A stretch of DNA of 64,000 bases from Oscillospiraceae bacterium HV4-5-C5C (GTDB lineage: Bacteria > Bacillota > Clostridia > Saccharofermentanales > Fastidiosipilaceae): contig JAAVLZ010000007.1 of the NCBI GenBank assembly GCA_012034405.1, positions 62,001-126,000 on the forward strand, given 5' to 3'. The position numbers and the translations under genes were made by a program. This document shows, in pieces, positions 61,838 to 64,000 of the stretch. Under the pieces are notes generated by a model. That model ran no database searches and was not told the DNA's origin. It was given only the letters and a program-made list of their open reading frames with translations. Each line of letters starts with the position of its first letter. The first letter of the stretch is position 1.

Positions 61838-63244
61838 ATGTTGAAAGCCAGGCCGGACTTTTTCACCAGATTAAAGTGGGCTCGCCGCCGCCCGCATCCG
61901 TTGGCCCTGCTTTTGCTCAGCTTTATGCTGCTGATCATACTGGGGACTTTGCTGCTGGCGTTGCCCTGGTCCCACGCTCCCGGCCGGAGCATCGGGCTGG
62001 CGGATGCCTTATTTACCGCGGCTTCCGCTATTTGTGTCACCGGCCTGATGACCGTTCCCGCTGCTTCAGCCTGGTCTGTTTTTGGCAAAATCGTGCTGCT
62101 GCTGCTGATACAAGCCGGCGGCCTCAGCGTCATCACCTATTACATCTACTTCCTGGCCCAGTTCCACCAAAAAATCACCTATCATGATCATCTGGCCATC
62201 CAGGCGGTGTTTAATCTGACCGACTTAAACGGTCTGGTCCGGCTGGTGCGCTTTGTACTGCGTTTTTCACTCATTATGGAAGGCGCGGCGGCAGTCATCA
62301 TGACTGTTATTTTTGCTTTTGAAGGTGTCAGTTGGGCCCGTGCGCTTTTTTATGGGGTCTTTCACGCGGTGTCTGCCTTTTGCAGCGCCGGCGTGGATAT
62401 TATCGGTGACCGCGGTCTGGAAAACTATGTGGGTCATTACCCGCTGAACGTTACGGTCATGCTGCTGCTGCTGGCCGGCGGGCTGGGCTTTACCGTCTGG
62501 CAGGATATCTGGCAGAACTTCAGCCAGCTCCGGTCCGGATACCGGAAGCCGCTGCAGCTGCAAACCCGGCTGGCGCTCTGGTCACAGGGCTGCATGACGG
62601 TGCTGGCGGCCTTGCTTTTCTACCTGAATGAATCAGAGAACAGTCTTACCCTGGGCCAGCTGCCCCCGGCTCAAAAGTGGCTGGCGGCTATCTTCCAGGC
62701 GGTTTCATCCGGCTCCGCCGGCTTTGCTTCGCTGCCGCAAGCCAGTCTGAATGTCTCGACCAAAATCATCAGCAGCGTTATCATGCTGATCGGCGGCGCA
62801 CCGGGGAGTACAGCCGGCGGGATTAAGACCGTTACAGTTGCTGTGGTTTGGATAGCAGTGTTCAGCACCTTTACCGGGCGCCGGCAGATCCATGCTCTGG
62901 GCAAGGCCATTTCAACCCGGACGCTCATGCGGGCTTTAGCCGTCATTCACATGATGGTCCTGATCTGGTTTATCTCCGTGGCATTGATTATACTTGCAGA
63001 AGGCCGTTGGTTACTGGGTTCAGCTTTGCCGGATTTATTGTATGAGACAGCTTCCGCGTTAGGTACGGTTGGCCTGACCACAGGCCTGACCACCAGGCTG
63101 GGCAGGTTTGCCCGGCTGGTCATCCTGGCAGACATGTTTATTGGCCGGATCGGTCCGATTGCCCTGGTCATGGCCATGACACAGCCTGCCGCCTCACGCA
63201 ATGAACGGATTGAATACCCGACTGAAAATATTATGATCGGATAG
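61838..63244 (+). CDS. TrkH/KtrB-type potassium uptake channel subunit
   Basis: The ATG at 61838 is preceded by GAGGGG and gives 468 residues; an upstream TTG at 61832 is less likely. The protein has about 8-10 hydrophobic segments and four selectivity-filter-like loops: AASAICVTGLMTVPAA, VSAFCSAGVDIIGDRG, SSGSAGFASLPQASLN and TASALGTVGLTTGLTTRL. The central Gly residues are present in the loops. It forms the potassium- or sodium-driven Ktr/Trk pore in the membrane. The regulator KtrA/TrkA follows 11 bases downstream. The exact Ktr versus Trk type is not certain, but the paired small RCK protein favours Ktr. Confidence 0.92.
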   Translation: MLKARPDFFTRLKWARRRPHPLALLLLSFMLLIILGTLLLALPWSHAPGRSIGLADALFTAASAICVTGLMTVPAASAWSVFGKIVLLLLIQAGGLSVITYYIYFLAQFHQKITYHDHLAIQAVFNLTDLNGLVRLVRFVLRFSLIMEGAAAVIMTVIFAFEGVSWARALFYGVFHAVSAFCSAGVDIIGDRGLENYVGHYPLNVTVMLLLLAGGLGFTVWQDIWQNFSQLRSGYRKPLQLQTRLALWSQGCMTVLAALLFYLNESENSLTLGQLPPAQKWLAAIFQAVSSGSAGFASLPQASLNVSTKIISSVIMLIGGAPGSTAGGIKTVTVAVVWIAVFSTFTGRRQIHALGKAISTRTLMRALAVIHMMVLIWFISVALIILAEGRWLLGSALPDLLYETASALGTVGLTTGLTTRLGRFARLVILADMFIGRIGPIALVMAMTQPAASRNERIEYPTENIMIG

Positions 63245-63255
63245 GAGAATCAGTC

Positions 63256-63915
63256 ATGAAATGGCCTCTGGAAATAAACGTTAATCGCCAGACTCAGTTT
63301 GCGGTTTTGGGTCTGGGCAAGTTTGGCCGCAGTGTGGCTGAAACTCTTTATGCCAACGGGTACACGGTTTTGGCCTGTGACCAGGATGAAAACCTGGTAC
63401 GTGAAGCGGTTAATTTCACGACTCATGTCGTCCGCGCGGATGCTTCTGATAAAAATGTGCTGGACCGCCTGGGTATCCAGGCTTTTGATGTCGTCATCAT
63501 CGCCTTTAGCTCTGATTTTGAGGCTTCCTGTGAAACGGTTTTAATCCTGAAGGAACTGGGCGTGCGCTATGTCATAGCCAAAGCAAATGGCAGCCGCCAG
63601 AAATTTATCCTGACCTCGATCGGCACGGACCGGGTGGTGATGCCGGAGTTTGAGATGGGCGAACAACTGGCCTATGGCCTGGTATCTAACGGATTAATGG
63701 CAGCGGTCCACCGTTCTGATGCATATGACATTATCGAGACCAAGGTGCTGCCGGAATGGATCGGTAAGAGCCTGGTCAAGTTAAAATTGCGGCAGCGCGA
63801 AGGCATGAACATTCTGGCAGTCATCCGGGATGGTGTCGTTCTGGCTAATCTGAGCGCGGATACCCAGCTGCTGCAGGATGATGAATTAGTCGTTTTGAAA
63901 TCACGGGAAAGCTGA
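63256..63915 (+). CDS. KtrA/TrkA-type potassium channel regulatory subunit
   Basis: The 219-residue cytoplasmic RCK protein has the RCK_N Rossmann motif VLGLGKFGRSVAETLYANGY followed by the acidic residue in LACDQDENLV. Residues ~135-219 form the RCK_C (TrkA_C) domain: KVLPEWIGKSLVKLKLRQR, then NILAVIRDGVVLANLSADTQ. It binds nucleotides (ATP/ADP or NAD) and gates the membrane subunit encoded just upstream. AGGAGA precedes the ATG. It has the size of KtrA, about half the length of double-domain TrkA. Confidence 0.94.
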   Translation: MKWPLEINVNRQTQFAVLGLGKFGRSVAETLYANGYTVLACDQDENLVREAVNFTTHVVRADASDKNVLDRLGIQAFDVVIIAFSSDFEASCETVLILKELGVRYVIAKANGSRQKFILTSIGTDRVVMPEFEMGEQLAYGLVSNGLMAAVHRSDAYDIIETKVLPEWIGKSLVKLKLRQREGMNILAVIRDGVVLANLSADTQLLQDDELVVLKSRES

Positions 63916-63926
63916 AAGGTAACAGG

Positions 63927-64000
63927 ATGGCCAAGGATGATATCACCATTTATGAAATCGCTAAAGAAGCTGGCGTCTCTCCGGCCACTGTATCACGGGT
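63927..64000 (+). CDS. LacI family transcriptional regulator (partial)
   Basis: Only the first ~24 residues are inside the window, cut at the right edge. They read as a LacI helix-turn-helix: DDITIYEIAKEAGVSPATVS. The start follows GAAAGGTAACAGG at 11 bases from the ktrA-like stop, so it may be in the same operon. Its effector domain and targets are outside the window. Confidence 0.85.
   Translation, partial: MAKDDITIYEIAKEAGVSPATVSR

Overview
The window looks like a piece of chromosome from a Gram-positive, probably anaerobic, Clostridia-type bacterium (Bacillota). The evidence is strong AGGAGG ribosome sites, YesM/YesN two-component control of an LplABC-type sugar importer, a CpsBCD plus LCP capsule module, class III fructose bisphosphatase, type III pantothenate kinase, an ECF-transporter S component and a selenium-dependent molybdenum hydroxylase locus. 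The sequence is moderately GC-rich by eye. Genus cannot be told. I saw no rRNA, tRNA, CRISPR array, prophage or insertion sequence.

Positions 1-33357 are mainly an accessory carbohydrate region. It opens with a truncated FAD oxidoreductase (-). A mannobiose 2-epimerase / mannosylglucose phosphorylase pair (+) follows, then a minus-strand run of zinc dehydrogenase, MprF-like membrane enzyme, ROK kinase and YhcH-family protein. Next come a ribokinase-like kinase, a beta-hydroxyacid dehydrogenase and a GH172/DUF2961 enzyme (+), then a GH125 alpha-mannosidase and a GntR/LacI-type regulator (-). A YesM/YesN pair, an unrecognised 748-residue glycosidase-like protein and an Lpl-type ABC importer (+) form the central sugar-uptake unit. 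A domain-permuted GH3 enzyme, a serine hydrolase, a ThuA protein, an AraC regulator and a 1069-residue glycosidase complete the region.

Positions 33557-41886 are the most interesting part: a plus-strand selenium operon with its own sigma-A-like promoter. It encodes YedF, a class V aminotransferase/cysteine desulfurase-like enzyme, a DUF3343 protein, SelD, a single polypeptide that appears to fuse YqeC, a MocA-type cytidylyltransferase and YqeB, and a two-module (2Fe-2S plus molybdopterin) xanthine dehydrogenase-like hydroxylase. No selA, selB or selenocysteine codon is seen. This fits the labile-selenium molybdenum hydroxylase trait rather than selenoprotein synthesis.

Positions 41887-46775 hold an exopolysaccharide/capsule assembly module: LCP ligase, Wzz-like adaptor, tyrosine kinase and PHP phosphatase on minus, with a divergent priming glycosyltransferase. 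Positions 46812-50881 hold coenzyme A genes (coaX, coaBC and an ECF S component) and metK. Positions 51150-59770 are core housekeeping genes: hisS, aspS, a signal peptidase, lepA, class III fbp and a HAD phosphatase. The end holds an aldose-epimerase-like gene with a LysR regulator, a Ktr/Trk potassium uptake pair, and the start of a LacI regulator cut by the window edge.
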